Source of the DNA: Sialis fuliginosa
Taxonomy: Eukaryota; Arthropoda; Insecta; Megaloptera; Sialidae
Assembly: GCA_961205875.1 (NCBI GenBank)
Contig: OY540816.1
Span: 23,756,701-23,820,700, forward strand
DNA: 64,000 nt
Reading direction: 5' to 3'
Positions 11,893 to 24,180 of the stretch are shown in pieces; position 1 is the first letter of the stretch; each line of letters starts with the position of its first letter. The notes beneath the pieces were generated by a model that saw nothing but the letters and a program-made list of their open reading frames with translations, ran no database searches and was not told the origin of the DNA. Both the position numbers and the translations under genes were made by a program.

Positions 11893-12263
11893 TTGATTAA
11901 GACATAGGAAATTTAACATGGGGGCAATTAGAAATGTTGTAGTAACCTTTGGTCAAATATAACAATGTGTGATTGGTGCATTTTGAAATGCCGCCTCGAA
12001 ACTAACTGATAAATTTTAAATTAATCAACAGTATTTTGTTTTCAACTTTAATAAACAATAAAACAATTAAAGTAAGCATCCTAGATAAAATTATAATAAT
12101 ATTTTTTGGCAGATATAAATTTGAAAACAAAATACTAATGACTATTTTATTAAATTTTGTGGCGGCATTTCAAAATGCACCAATCACACATCGTTAAATT
12201 TGACCAAAGGTTACTACAACACTTCTAATTGTCACCATGTTAAATTTCCTATGTCTTAATCAA
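11893..12263. mobile_element. MITE with ~110-bp terminal inverted repeats
   Basis: The left arm starts TTGATTAAGACATAGGAAAT and runs to TGCATTTTGAAATGCCGCC. The right arm mirrors it, from GGCGGCATTTCAAAATGCAC to ATTTCCTATGTCTTAATCAA. The unmatched centre is ~140 bp. No protein, and no clear target duplication seen. Confidence 0.9.
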
Positions 12264-13309
12264 TGTGTACATTTTCGAAATTCGGGTATTTTGTATTTTG
12301 TGAATATACAAAATATTCTTTTTTTTTACAAAAATAAAAAAAATTATCACGATAGCAAAATAAAAAAATTACTGTCAAATTTGTTGTCAGCGCCCAAAAA
12401 TACATAAGAAAAAGATAATTTAAATTGTGTGACTTGTGTTTTATTAAAAATTAGATAAATTTTACATTTGCCTATTGTATTATACCGTGCTTTATAATTT
12501 CGCAAGGTCGGGTCATCTCTGGCGACAGCGCAGGTTGGCCAACTGTTCATTGAGATCACACGGTGTAGGGGTTACAACAAACAGGTAGATAGGTACTCTA
12601 TTTAATTAATTAACCACTCTAATATCTAATAATGCCATTTGTCAAACTATTACACAAACATTATTTGTATTTATGTCAGATTAACTGAATTTATTTATAT
12701 TATTAATTTCGAAAAAAACATTTTTTTCGTCGTCACATCGAGGTTCATAACTTTGTAAATATTTAATATTTTTCAATTATAATTGGTATTGAATAAGTCG
12801 AATATATACTTAATAAAATGCCCTTTACCCCATCCAAAAATAATTAGTTATACGTGTGAAAAAAATTCCCAAACAAATACAATTTTTTCAATTTCGCAAT
12901 AATAACCTTATATGATCATAGCACACTTCGATCATCAAGAACAGTGTGAAATATTCCGATTCGCCAATTTTTTAAAACATCCACAGCAATCTCGATCAAA
13001 TAATATGAAGTAAGCCGACAATTAGCAGCTCCGAAAAAAAAAAGAAAAACAATTGCAGATGTACCAATCAATTCTTTCTCTGCTGTTTTGTTTTTAATGT
13101 GAAACGATACATTTCTGTTCGAGTAAATCGACAACAACAAGTTGCAAAACCCGTTAATGCGTTCTTCACAACTGGAACAATCAAATAAACTGTTATTGGA
13201 TACTTATTTCAAATTTCGTAAACTGTGTGTGTTTTCGATTGTTGAAAAAAACTGGACCGAAATATTTATGTACAAATGTTTTCATTCAGAGGCTTCCGCG
13301 CTGATCTGG
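12264..13309. other. Spacer, no recognisable gene
   Basis: AT-rich, with small open frames at 12,347-12,559 (-) and 12,916-13,140 (-). Neither has motifs I recognise. Confidence 0.5.
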
Positions 13310-13395
13310 ATACTGGCTCGTGGGTGTAAGCCGAAATGTCCACTGCAATGTGTGACGAGCCAAATTGACGAGACTTACACCCAGAAGCCATGATC
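13310..13395. mobile_element. R2 family short palindromic copy
   Basis: GTGGGTGTAAGCC near 13,320 and the mirror end CTTACACCCAGAAGCCATG near 13,390 enclose a compressed core with AATGTCCACTGCAATGTGTG. Confidence 0.7.
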
Positions 13396-13434
13396 AATTT
13401 GTACAAATGTGATCCATATTAGGTTCATGTTATA

Positions 13435-13965
13435 AAGGAAACTCTGTTATTTCAGTCTGTCTGTCCGTCCGAAACATAACTCAAAAACTACTTGACCGAT
13501 TAAACTGAAATTTGGAATATTTATGTAAAATTCCTTGCCCATTCCAGAAAAAATATTAATATACCTAATCGAAAAAAATCATTTGATAAGAATTAAAAAT
13601 ATTTTTTTTAACGAATTTCAAATAATACCTTTCAAAAACTATTCAACCACAAAAAGTGGCAAAAATTGTGTAAATAAATAAAACTGTAGGTAAAAATCGA
13701 CGAAGAAGAATAAGAAGAAAATTTGGTTCATTTTATGATAATTGTTTCTAATACAATTTTCCTCCCACGTAATAAATTTATTGACGCAATAAAAAGTTCT
13801 TATAAATTATAATTTAATTATTTTATTATACTAAAAAAAAAAAACTTAAATTTTAGGTTACGATCAACAATATAACCCAAAAACTGTTGGTCCGATTGAA
13901 CTGAAATTTGGATTATATATGTAAAACTGCCTGCCCTTTCCATAACCAGAAAAAAAATGTATGTA
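13435..13965. repeat. Two related units with CTGTCTGTCCG and ACTGAAATTTGGA cores
   Basis: The segment at about 13,455-13,560 (AACATAACTCAAAAACTACT, GAAATTTGGAATATTTATG) recurs diverged at about 13,865-13,960 (ATAACCCAAAAACTGTTGG, GAAATTTGGATTATATATG). They look like decayed copies of one dispersed repeat. Confidence 0.6.
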
Positions 13966-14277
13966 TATATGCATATGGGGTACCAAAAAATTTCAAAACT
14001 TTTGTAAGCTTTTAAAGTGCTTGATCTGACTATATTACACATAAAAATCTATAAACGTGAAAAGACCACACTGCGGAAACCACAAATCTCTATCTACAAT
14101 AAGACACAACTGGTTTTTTTGTACAACATCGCTAGTATTGGAACATTTTATACATATATCGAGAAGTGGCCGTTTTAGCATTGATTTATCGCAACCATTA
14201 GGTCATTTTGTGCAAATATTCTGTTATACAACACTGATAACAATAAACATTTTTTTTGCATAATTTATGTTCTTTTT

Positions 14278-14515
14278 TTAACCAACTTCAAAAAAAGAGT
14301 AGGTTCTCGATTCGACAATATACATTTTTTATTTATAACTCCGACAAATATTCACCAATTTGGATGATTGTTAAAGAGTATACTCCAGAGATGGTCCCAT
14401 ATAAATTTTATTTAAATCTGACCGTGGACTTCGAAGATACGTCACTAAAAAGAAAAAAGAAAAAAAAGACTTTAAATTAATAAAATAATTAAATTTAACA
14501 GTTTACGAAATTGGT
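14278..14515. mobile_element. R7 family fragment
   Basis: Contains AACCAACTTCAAAAAAAGAG, CTCCGACAAATATTCACCAA, AGAGATGGTCCCATATAAAT and GACCGTGGACTTCGAAGATA. These are shared with 9.45, 20.44, 23.4, 28.45 and 57.39 kb. The frame at 14,256-14,480 is a by-product. Confidence 0.65.
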
Positions 14516-15075
14516 ATTTTCTTGAACTTATTCAGATCCCCCCCCCCCCCCCCCAAATTGCATTGCAAAGAATACATAAACTCTATGATTCATTTAAAAA
14601 TGTCGAAATATAATTTGAACGTAAATTTCTGCAAAAAATTAATTGTTTTTTTTTCGGGTATGGATCATTACTTGTACTAATATTTAGTTAGCGTTTTAAA
14701 TTTAATTTAAGTGTTAAAAACAATGCAGACTTTAACAACGGTCAGTTTTTTTTATTGTTTGCAATTTGAAGTTTCATCATTATGTTGTACATAGGTATTA
14801 ATGTATGCAATTTATGGTTTAAATATACCTAATTATATATTTTTTTCAATAACTAATTAGAATATGATATTATCATAAAAGATAAAACATAATTTTGATA
14901 AAGAGATACCTAGATGTGATTATTTTTTTTATATATATTTTTTTTTATCTTCTAGCTCCTCTTGAACTTTTGAGACAGCTTTTATATGTACTTTATTGTA
15001 GATGTGATTTTGTAATATCTCTTTTTGAATTATCATTGATGTATTAAGTTTAAGAATATAAAATTGTACACAGGG

Positions 15076-16140
15076 CAGTGGCGAAGTGTCCATGAAAGCA
15101 GGGGAAGCAGTGCTTCCCTTATTTTATGAGTAAAATTAATACAAATGTGTTTTCAGTTAATAAATAATTGAAAAATATTATTAGAATATTCTATTTTATG
15201 CGCAACTCAAACATTTTAATTAAAAATAGCATTTTTACGCTCAATTATAAAACTATAATACCTCTACGTGTTATTTTCTTGTATTTTAGTCGATATTTGT
15301 ATAACGAGTTGAAGTTTACTGTAGGAAATTTCACTAAAAAATTTTGAAATTTTGATTTCGTTAAAAGTATGTTTATTGTATAGAAAATGACGTGAAAAGT
15401 TGTTTGTTTCAAACCGCAGGTCTGTATCTCAAATCGTTCTTGAGATATAGCCTCTCAAAGTTTTAATTTTTTCAAATTTTTGGAGAAAAAAGGCCATAAC
15501 TTTTGAACGCGTGGTCGGAATTGATTTTAGTTGACGGATTTGAAATCAGCGTGTCAAAATCTATATAATGACATGTATAATACTTTCAAATCCGAAAAAA
15601 AAAATTTCGTCAAAAATCGACATTTTTTTAAGGTATACCCCTTTGAATTTTTTCGATTTTTCGCGAAATTTTTTTTTCCGAGTTTTAAGGTTTTATACAT
15701 GTCATTATATAGATTTTGACACGCTGATTCCAAATCCGTCAACTAAAATCAATTCCGACCACATGTTCAAAAGTTATGGCCTTTTTTCTCCAAAAATTTG
15801 AAAAAACTAAAACTTTGAGAGGCTATATCTCGAGAACGGTTTGAGATACAGACCTGCGGTTTGAAACAAACAACTTTTCACGTCATTTTCTATACAATAA
15901 ACATACTTTTAACGAAATAAAAAATTCGAAATTTTTTAGTGAAATTTACTGCAGTGAACTTCAACTCGTCATACAAATATCGACTAAAATACAAGAAAAT
16001 AAGGCGTAGCCTCATTTAGTTACGCGTCCGTCTGTCTATCTGTCTCGTGAAAAAAAACGAATTTAAAAAAATCCCTCCATAAAATATTTAAAAAAAAAAA
16101 AAACATTCCTCCGCCCCTGTAGAGATAATAACAAACTAAT
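15076..16140. mobile_element. R6 foldback element, copy 1
   Basis: Begins CAGTGGCGAAGTGTCC and contains a huge palindrome at 15,264-16,009 (separate entry). The right end is uncertain; CTCCGCCCCTGTAG near 16,120 is a candidate. A second copy lies at 52.9-53.75 kb, inverted at its GCCACT end. No transposase. Confidence 0.7.
15264..16009. repeat. ~745-bp near-perfect palindrome (R6 core)
   Basis: The left arm from CTACGTGTTATTTTCTTGTA mirrors the right arm ending ACAAGAAAATAAGGCGTAG. The axis is near 15,637. Landmarks appear on both sides: GAAAATGACGTGAAAAGTTG / CAACTTTTCACGTCATTTTC and AAAATCTATATAATGACATG / CATGTCATTATATAGATTTT. Because of the mirror symmetry, both strands give almost the same 62-codon ORF, which is an artefact. 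Confidence 0.92.
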
Positions 16141-16473
16141 GTAATGCAATTATTTACCAATTCGTTTACTCAAATTAAAAATTGACTGAATCTAAGAACT
16201 AAATCACACAATAAATAACTTTTATAGATTCTTTTCAATTGAATTAACAAAACGTGTCCAATAAATTACTGTTTCGGTATTTATTGGAAGTATTGGAACA
16301 TCATCCATCCAGCCTCTTCGATCTAAATACAAGATTATTGCTAATATTAATTATTTCAATCACGTATTTCCCACCGACGGTGTTTTTAATTTAATGAGAA
16401 ATTTGTAATAACATGGTGACAGTTTTAATTTCTCCATCACCATATCTAAAATATAAATTAGGTTAGATAAAGG

Positions 16474-16495
16474 TAGGTTAGGTTAGGTTAGGTTA
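16474..16495 (+). repeat. Interstitial TTAGG telomere-type repeat
   Basis: About four tandem TTAGG units in the GGTTA phase, preceded by degenerate GGTTAG units from ~16,459. TTAGG is the ancestral insect telomere repeat. Confidence 0.85.
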
Positions 16496-16733
16496 AGAAG
16501 ACACTGTTTGAAACATTATTCCAATAGCAACAAGGTCTCGCCTTAACAATAAGAATTTTGTAACTTTGTTTTGTAAAACAAAATATAATGAAAATTTTAT
16601 ATTCAACAACACATTTGTGTCAGTGAATAATTTTTATAAAAAATATCTTCAATTGATAATACAAGTGTTTATGTATTTACATTAGGTGTCATTAAAAATA
16701 TTTGCAGTGATAAAATTGAACCAGCGACAAAAT

Positions 16734-17254
16734 AAGGTAAAGGCACCAGTTATGGCCGCTATAAGAGCAAGTTTTATTAATAGGCTTGTTTTTTGTAATT
16801 CTTATGAACTCATATTACTAATAAAACAACTAACTCTTTATTTAATCAATTTAATTACCAAAATCCGCAAATATAGTTTGTTTTTTAAATTATACCCTTT
16901 TATTTTGTTCATGTTTTTTCTCCAGTAATGGATAAAGTAAAACCAGTAATGGACACTTGCTAATGATAAGTACTACGACACAAAAGATATAAAAGAAAGA
17001 ATCGTCAAATTTGAAACAATGTAAAGCAGTTGCTATGATAATATAATAATTAATAAATAAATTAGTTTAAATGTCCACCATTTTGACAGCTATTGGCCTC
17101 ATGTGATCAAATCACGCTGTAAGACAGTTAAATGTATATAGATTAATATTCAGAAATGGTAGTAATCAAATATCAACACATATTTCTAATTCAGTACATT
17201 TAATTTAAAAATAACCATTACTGGGGTCCTTGCCAAGACTGGTGCCACTACCTT
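16734..17254. mobile_element. R1 family MITE, complete
   Basis: Left end AAGGTAAAGGCACCAGTTAT, right end AAGACTGGTGCCACTACCTT. The body holds TTTTTTCTCCAGTAATGG, AAAACCAGTAATGGACACTT and AAATGTCCACCATTTTGACA. It is a close inverted match to the 36.5-kb copy. Confidence 0.88.
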
Positions 17255-17693
17255 ACTTGAATACCATGTTGATGTATTGCAGTAACAGACACTTGCTGAT
17301 ACCTAAGAGTCCAGTCAACAATGCTATAAGATTTGTATAACAATTATCGATTTAATTGAAATTTAATAACAGTTTTTTGTACAACGCTTTGATTAATTTT
17401 GCTATAATTTTTGCAACACACACTCGCAATGTAAAAGTGAGTACTCGTATCTTCGTTATATTATCTGTTCTGTTGTAGTAATTAAGTTTAAATATTGCAA
17501 TATAGTGAGGGGTATTATGAAACCTTTAATGACTATAATAGTTTATATTATTATGTACAAAACATCTCGTATGTATATGTAGTAGGTACCTACTTGATAT
17601 ATATGTATTTAATATAGTATGCAGATCATTGTATCATCTTCATTTTAATTATAATTATTCTCAGTTTATTTTACCAGTGGTATTAAATATCTA

Positions 17694-18460
17694 TAAGGTA
17701 CAGGCACGAGTCAAAGTATACTGTTTCTTTTGTAATTCTCATCAACTCATGTTACTAATAAAACAACTACCTCTTTATTTAATCAATTTAATTACAAAAG
17801 TCTGCAAATACGGTTTTATTTTATTTTGTTTATGTGTTTTTTTTCCTCCAGTAATGGACAACGTAAAACCAGTAATGGACACTTGCTAATGTTAAAATAA
17901 GACGATAAAAAATTAATTGCGCGACTAAAAAAAAAAAATGGGCGGCAATTTTTTTTGCCCAGGGCAAACAAGACAAAAAAAAGACATAAAAGAAATGGTT
18001 TTCCTTTCTCCAGTAATGGACAAAGTAAACCCAGTAATGGACACTTGCTAATGATATAGGGCGACTAAAAAAAAAAAAAAAAGGTCTTCAATGTTTTTTT
18101 TTCTGTTCTACATCACAGTTACTTATCATTTTTCAATTCATATTTTTTTCAATTTTTTTTGCCCAGGACGGCACTTCACGTAAATCCGCCGCTGAATACA
18201 AATACACAAAAGTTATCGTAAAATTAGAAACAATGTTTTGTAGATAAATAATGTATGATAATATAATAATTAATAAATAGTTTAAATGTCAACCATTTTA
18301 ACGCCCATTGACCGATTGTCATCAAATGAAGCTGTTTTAGAATTAAATGTCTATACATTATGATTTAGTAATGGCAGTAGTATGTATGTAATCAAATATC
18401 TACAAATAGTTATAATTTAGTACAATTAATTAAACAAGTGGGGTATGATCCAAGACATTT
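17694..18460. mobile_element. R1 family element, enlarged and rearranged
   Basis: The left end is a degenerate AAGGTACAGGCACGAGTC, the right end GGGTATGATCCAAGACATTT. The centre repeats TCCAGTAATGGACAA...CCAGTAATGGACACTTGC twice (~17,849 and ~18,009), with GCGACTAAAAAAAAAAA between and after. The segment ending CGTAAATCCGCCGCTG (18,180-18,195) is the mirror of a CAGCGGCGGATTTACG transposon end, suggesting an internal insertion. Confidence 0.65.
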
Positions 18461-18659
18461 GAGTGTAAGTAACATAAACATATTAAGTAACAATTAAAAG
18501 TAAAACGCGAATTAGATAAGTGTAACATATAGATGATGCAATGTACTTCAACCCATTTACGTTTTTGGCACACGGCATGTTTCGTGTTATCACTTATTGC
18601 TGAGTTTGTGAGAAACGCACTCAAATTAATTCATGCAAATACAATTATCAACAATACAG

Positions 18660-18700
18660 GGCCGGACTGTCCTCAAATTATATTTATTATTATTTCAAAT
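18660..18700. mobile_element. Possible hAT-type end
   Basis: CAGGGCCGGACTGTCC resembles the CAGGGCCGGA-type starts of many hAT elements. No partner end or target duplication was found. Confidence 0.25.
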
Positions 18701-18819
18701 ATTGATATAATTTAATTTTTAATGTACAGTACTGAACTCGCTTATAGCATCACTTTGTTGTCCGTCTGTCTGTCCGTCAAGGCCCTTTTTCTCAAACGTA
18801 TCAATTTAATATTAATTAA

Positions 18820-19140
18820 TATCAAATATTTTTTATTTACCTATTCACGACTAAACCCCTCAACCGATCTTGATGAAATTTGGCAGAGAGATAGCTTACA
18901 TCCCGAGGAATAACATAGGTTACTTTAAATCCCGAAAAAATGATTAGATTTAAAAAAACAAAGCTAATTTATTATGTATAAAAATAAATAAAATATAATT
19001 TTAATTTTTCTGTTTGTTACCTATTCACGAATTTGGCAGAGAGATAGTTTACATCCTGAGGAACAACATAGGCTACTTTGTATTAGATAAAAAAATCTAG
19101 TTATGTATAAAAATAAATAAGACGTAATTTAAAAAATACG
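18820..19140. repeat. Imperfect tandem of a CCTATTCACGA...GGCAGAGAGATAG unit
   Basis: TTACCTATTCACGACTAAAC...TTTGGCAGAGAGATAGCTTA at about 18,837-18,900 recurs shortened at about 19,017-19,080. The reverse complement of related sequence is at 52,340-52,400 (ATCCTCAGGATACAAGC). Confidence 0.65.
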
Positions 19141-19226
19141 CCCCTGTTTTAATAACATAAAGTACAACATATTCATTAGAGTGCATTTACCGAATTTACA
19201 TAAATTTTATATGAATAAATAAAATA

Positions 19227-19246
19227 GAGAGAGAGAGAGAGAGAGG
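19227..19246. repeat. (GA)n microsatellite
   Basis: A run of GA dinucleotides of about 18-20 bp. Confidence 0.9.
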
Positions 19247-19770
19247 AATGGAGTTCGTGTTTCGCAGTTCATTTGTTTTTGTTTAACTAATTGCACTCGT
19301 AATACTTATATATGTATATTGTATACGATTGACAAACGATAGAATTATTTTTGTTTTTGATACTCACGCTACTAAAAAACACACAATGGCCAATTCAAAC
19401 GTTATTTATTTGTAATTTATTTTATTTTTTAAGCGAATCTAAGTAAGCCGAGGCTGGGTCGAGTTTTTTTTTTCTTTTCCCACTGCACAAAAAAAATCGT
19501 AGTACGTAAAAAATAAATGTTTGTAAAAATTAAAATGACAAACATTTTTAAAGAAAAAATAAAACCGACTTCAAACAATTAAATTATTCTCGTTGAAAAT
19601 CATAACTAAACAGTAAATAAATTCAGATTTATTATATCATTGTTATTTCAGTGGTTCTCAAACTATTGTATTAAAAATAAACGAAAGTTTCACTGTACAT
19701 TACAGGGATTCGAACCCTTTCATTTCTTGTACTTATTTAATATCGTCAAAGTTAACTAACTTGTATATTT

Positions 19771-20432
19771 TATAAATGACCTTATGTTTAAATATATCGA
19801 AATGTTTTGTTTTCAATTATCAGGGAATCGAACCCTGTTCTGTTGTCTCTTATTGTTTTTTCCATTTATATATCGATAACAAATATATATAATCTTTGTA
19901 ACCTATACTCATTAATACATATCGAAATGCATTATGTAGGTACTGTATAAATGACCTTATATTGAAATCTATCAAAGTGTTGTTTTGTCCAATCCACATA
20001 CTCGTAGAACTCCTGTAAGAAAGTAGTCGTTTAGTTAGTGAGTTGAAGAGTTATGTCGGTAACTAGTGCACGAACCCTTCACCAGGTCCATCGTTCACAT
20101 ATACCCCAGTCAACCTAGACCCAAAACACACAATGCTAATAACGGATCATTCCTAAGAGCTTTGTGGACAACGAGTGATTACAGCATAGACGTAACTTTA
20201 TTTAGCAACCGTAGCCAGTCACAGCAGAAGGACACAGGAGTACTGAAAGTTTTCTATGGAATGTCAGAGCCCACACAGATTAGTCACCGCTACTGCATTG
20301 TTTGTTAAGTGGCCAAGTGACCAGGTATAAGTGACTTCTCCCTGGTACGTCGCAGTGACAGGCAGCTAGCTTTGGGTCTACGGGCCGGTCAGTTATTATG
20401 TTTTGTCGGTCGTGTTTGTTTATTCAACATTT
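19771..20432 (+). mobile_element. R5 unit, copy A
   Basis: One of three near-identical, same-orientation copies. Landmarks: TTTTCAATTATCAGGGAATC, TAGAACTCCTGTAA, GTCGTTTAGTTAGTGAG, GCAGTGACAGGCAGCTAGCT and TTTGTTTATTCAACATTT. It holds an 80-codon ORF (20,066-20,308). It carries a tRNA T-arm-like CAGGG-AATCGAA-CCCTG and is preceded at ~19,703 by a second such motif. The downstream flank differs from copies B and C. Possibly a solo LTR or a tRNA-related retroelement; unresolved. Confidence 0.75.
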
Positions 20433-20690
20433 ATATGGGACCATCTCTGGAGTATACTCTTTCAAACAAACAAAACAACGTCCAAATCGGTACATTTTTG
20501 TCGAAGCTATGCCCGAACATATGTACATACATAAAAAATATATTATCAATTTTTGAGAACCGCCTCTTTTTTTGCAGTCGATTAAAAAGGGTTTCTGGGT
20601 GGAAGTTACGTTATTTTGGTTATTGTTTCGATCAACGTTTCGTCATGTATTGCAGTGGATATATTCACCTTAAGTATATACGACATTAAA
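20433..20690. mobile_element. R7 fragment followed by an R2 fragment
   Basis: TATATGGGACCATCTCTGGA...TTTTTTTGCAGTCGATTAAA is R7. GGTTTCTGGGTGGAAGTTAC...CAACGTTTCGTCATGTATTG is a decayed R2. The 105-codon frame here is not a gene. Confidence 0.6.
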
Positions 20691-21068
20691 GTTTTCGAAC
20701 CACTGTTTTAATACGGATAAATTGTGCTGTTTTTTGTAACACAATCAATTTTCATAATTATTTTTTTGTCATTTACAATTAAAACAAGAAAAACGGTAGA
20801 TACAGAATACATATAATGATCATCCTTGCTTGAGAACGACAGTGAACTTTATTTTTAAATAGATAATAAAATATATTCACAAATAAAAGAAAACTACAAT
20901 AGGTAATTTGTATTGTATACATTTAGAGTAGGTATTTAAATTCTAAATGAGACAAGGTTACCTTTTTTTATAGCGATACTAAAAGTCAACCAAGTACCTA
21001 CTGTACATTGTACAAATTATACGGGTTCCTTACCAGAACTCGACCCTAATAAAGTGTTCACATTTATG

Positions 21069-21365
21069 TCCGGTATTACAGCCTATAGTTAACAACTAGT
21101 TGTGAGCTTGAAAACACTTTCGAACGGGGTATCAAACTTATATGACAGTTGTATATATATAGAAAACATAGTATCATTTCACCTAAATTATTTTTCAAAT
21201 AAACCTCTAAAATCAATATTATTTTTCAATTCTGACAATCTAGAAAGTGATGCGGTGGCCACACTGAACTCTATCTATTCCACTGACCATCTAACATTTT
21301 CGGTAGATCGATTTCAGATCGCAGTGGCCTTATTCTATGGACATACTCGTCAAAATGTAATACAT
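21069..21365. mobile_element. Relative of the 58.9-kb inverted-repeat MITE
   Basis: GTCCGGTATTACAGC and, 55 bp on, ACTTTCGAACGGGGTATCAA then ACTTATATGACAGTT parallel the 58,930-59,020 segment. The inner sequence and right end have diverged. Confidence 0.5.
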
Positions 21366-21559
21366 AAAAAAAACGACCTACTAGTTCTCTGTTGTGAAAT
21401 ACAGTATATATATATATATATGCATGCGTGTGTTTTAAATTAATAATACACATAATTGCACGATACCCATCCGTATGTGACGTAATACATACGCGCACAG
21501 TGGCGTCCGTAAATAAAAAAAAATACAGTAAAAAAATTGGAAAACTTTATTTTGGTAGT

Positions 21560-21845
21560 AAATTGATATTTGCTTGGACATATTAAATGTCATTTTGACG
21601 TTTGCATAAATTCAGATTTAGATTGAAATTGTCAAAAAATAAATCAAATGAGCTTTAAGAAAAATTTTGAACTAATATTTTTTTTGTAAAATTGTATAAA
21701 AATCAAATGGTTAAGCAATTCCAGGCAATTTATATAAACACTATCGGTTTTTATTTAAATTGTTGAATAATTAACTATCTTTGGTGAATTTAGCATGAGG
21801 AAGCACTGTGCATTTACTTGGCAGATGTTTTTTTATCTATGCGTG
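21560..21845. mobile_element. R3 family fragment
   Basis: Has TTAAATGTCATTTTGACGTT, AGATTGAAATTGTCAAAAA, TATCTTTGGTGAATTTAGCA and GAGGAAGCACTGTGCATTTA. This is the right half of an R3 element. Confidence 0.75.
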
Positions 21846-21903
21846 AACCAATTACACTGGTTATACAAGTATTGAGGCTTCCGCGGTGTGATCTTGATAT
21901 GGA

Positions 21904-22050
21904 TCTTGGCTTCTGGGTGTAAACCGCGTCGGTTTGGTCGTGTTATCGGCCAACGTTTCGTCACACATTGCAGAAGAGCCCTGAAGATGTCCACTACAAA
22001 CGCTGGCCGATAACACGACCAAACCGACGCGGCTTACACCCAGAAGCCAA
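21904..22050. mobile_element. R2 element, near-perfect palindrome
   Basis: CTTGGCTTCTGGGTGTAAAC at the left and the mirror GGCTTACACCCAGAAGCCAAG at the right, with GTTATCGGCCAACGTTTCG opposed to the similar mirror arm. It could extrude a hairpin with arms of ~60 bp. The 91-codon minus-strand frame across it is not a gene. Confidence 0.9.
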
Positions 22051-22575
22051 GAGATCCACACACTAGTTAATTTGAGAAATAACGCACGCGGCTGTGTTGT
22101 AGATTTGTAGCCTTCACGGTCCCCGTAACTCTTCAACCATGAAATTTTACGACCTGCAAAGATGAACTTTAATTATATTAAACGCGAGGTTTGATTGATT
22201 TCGCTTGATTTATTCCCAAACGGCAGATAAATTCTACTGATTATATTTTGTGAGAAATATCGACTATAGAATGTATACCACAATACATATTTAATAGCAA
22301 GCAACCATGTTTTGTAATGTTTATTGTTTCCAAGGTAAAAATTATAAATACTTTGTAATGTTTTTGTTTTTAATAAAATCATTACTATAAATTTTTAAAA
22401 AAATTCCAAGAAACTACAAATGTTGTTATTAGAAAATTTTATGCTCTATAGGTATAAAAAAATATATTATATCGAATATCTACTGTATTAAAAGATACGT
22501 CTAATACTAATTTACTAAACATTTCACAAAACAAATAATTTAAATAAAAAATACTATAGAATGTGTCGCTCTTGA

Positions 22576-22735
22576 GGTGTCACTCCTCCCCCTTACACAC
22601 GATTTTAATAATTTTGAAATAGTACCATCCTAAAGGCAGACCCAACCATCCAACCAAGTTTCATTAATATCGGTTCAGTGGTTCATGAGTTATGCGTGTT
22701 ACAAGGATTCAGGGGACAGACAGACAGACACACAA
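22576..22735. mobile_element. R3 family fragment
   Basis: AGGTGTCACTCCTCCCCCTT, CAACCAAGTTTCATTAATAT, GGTTCATGAGTTATGCGTGT and a GACAGACAGACAGAC run. Confidence 0.75.
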
Positions 22736-22739
22736 GCAA

Positions 22740-24180
22740 TAAAAGTAAATAAAAAATTGTTTTTACATTTAGAAAAATGGGTGTTATTTATTTTGAATTC
22801 TGAACGGCTATATTTATATCAAAATTTATGATTATTTTTAAATATAACCAACCTAAAAAAATTTTAATAAAATATAAATAATAATATTTTAATAATAAAA
22901 ATGTATCCAAATTTTTAAAATCTAGAAAAAGGTGTCAATTTGACTACATTAAGATATATTATAATTTAACTAATTCACCTCTGGAAAAATTTCGTTACAT
23001 TTGTGATTTGTGGTATAGATAAAAAAAATATGAGGATCAATTTTTTAATAGCATCAAAATACATATTATTATGAACCATACAAAAACGGGCATATTTGTT
23101 TAAGTATTTAATAAAGCAATAAAAATATATCGTCCAAATCTTAATGGCTTACATAATAGGTGTTACATTACCTAATATGAATAATACATAAAACTCTATT
23201 ATGTTCAAACAATAATTATACATATGAAATAAACTGGCTGATAACCTCTTTTATAAAATTTAAAATTAAACTTTATATAATTCATTTTATTGTTATTCTT
23301 TCTTACCCAATGTTTCTCTACATATTACAGTGGATATTAACACATTACAGTTAATATTTCGAAACTTTTTGAGAAAAAAAAACTGTTTTTTAAGTCGATT
23401 TATTTTTTCTTAAAATGTTTTTTTATTGTTTAATTTTGAGTGGTGTATCTTCGAATTCCATTGTCAGATTCTGATAAAATTTATATAGGATCATCTCAGG
23501 AATATGCTCTTTCAAACAAACAAAAATTCATTCAAATCTGTGCATATTTGTAGAAATAATTCCCAAAAAAAAATATTATCTAATTAAGTCGGTTAAAAAA
23601 AGTAGTAACTAATATTTTTTTATATTTTTTCTTTCAAAAATTTAGTCCCTAAAAAGTTGAATTTAAAAAGGGGTTTCAAAAGATATCGCGGTTAAAGGTT
23701 TTATCATCCGTCGCGTTAATTTATATAACTATACCAAATTATGAGTTTATTTTAACAGTATTTAATTAATTAGTTATTTCAAGCTTATATTTTATCTAAC
23801 TAATTTAAACAATTTACAAATATCTGAAACAAAATAACGAAAAAGGTTCAAACTTTTATTAAAATATTTTCATATCATCAAAAATAAATATTTCACATTT
23901 TATATGCATAAAAGAATTTATCTGACCACTCTCTCGTTTCTCCATACCCCCCCCCCCCCCTCGTCCTTCGGGTGTGCGACATGTAATACACAGGTACAGA
24001 AAAAAGCTTTTTATCAGATAAGGATTTTGCGACAACAATCATATTATACAAAAACATGGTACGTAGATGTTTTCACTTTTAGACGCTAATCGGATCAACA
24101 CATCGTAAATCATACCTCCTCCCCCCCTTTCTCTCCTTCACCACAACCCCATTTTACATGCCTTAAATATTAAATATTAT
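22740..24180. other. AT-rich spacer with an R7 fragment and C run
   Basis: R7-type sequence lies at about 23,380-23,610 (GAGTGGTGTATCTTCGAATT, ATCATCTCAGGAATATGCTC). A 14-C run is at 23,947-23,960. No gene seen. Confidence 0.55.

Noticed and set aside
19771..20432. R5 copies A and B, or B and C, as the two LTRs of one retrotransposon
   Set aside because: The ~5.9 and ~3.0 kb between them hold no gag-pol, and the flanks of copy A differ from B and C. Solo copies fit better.
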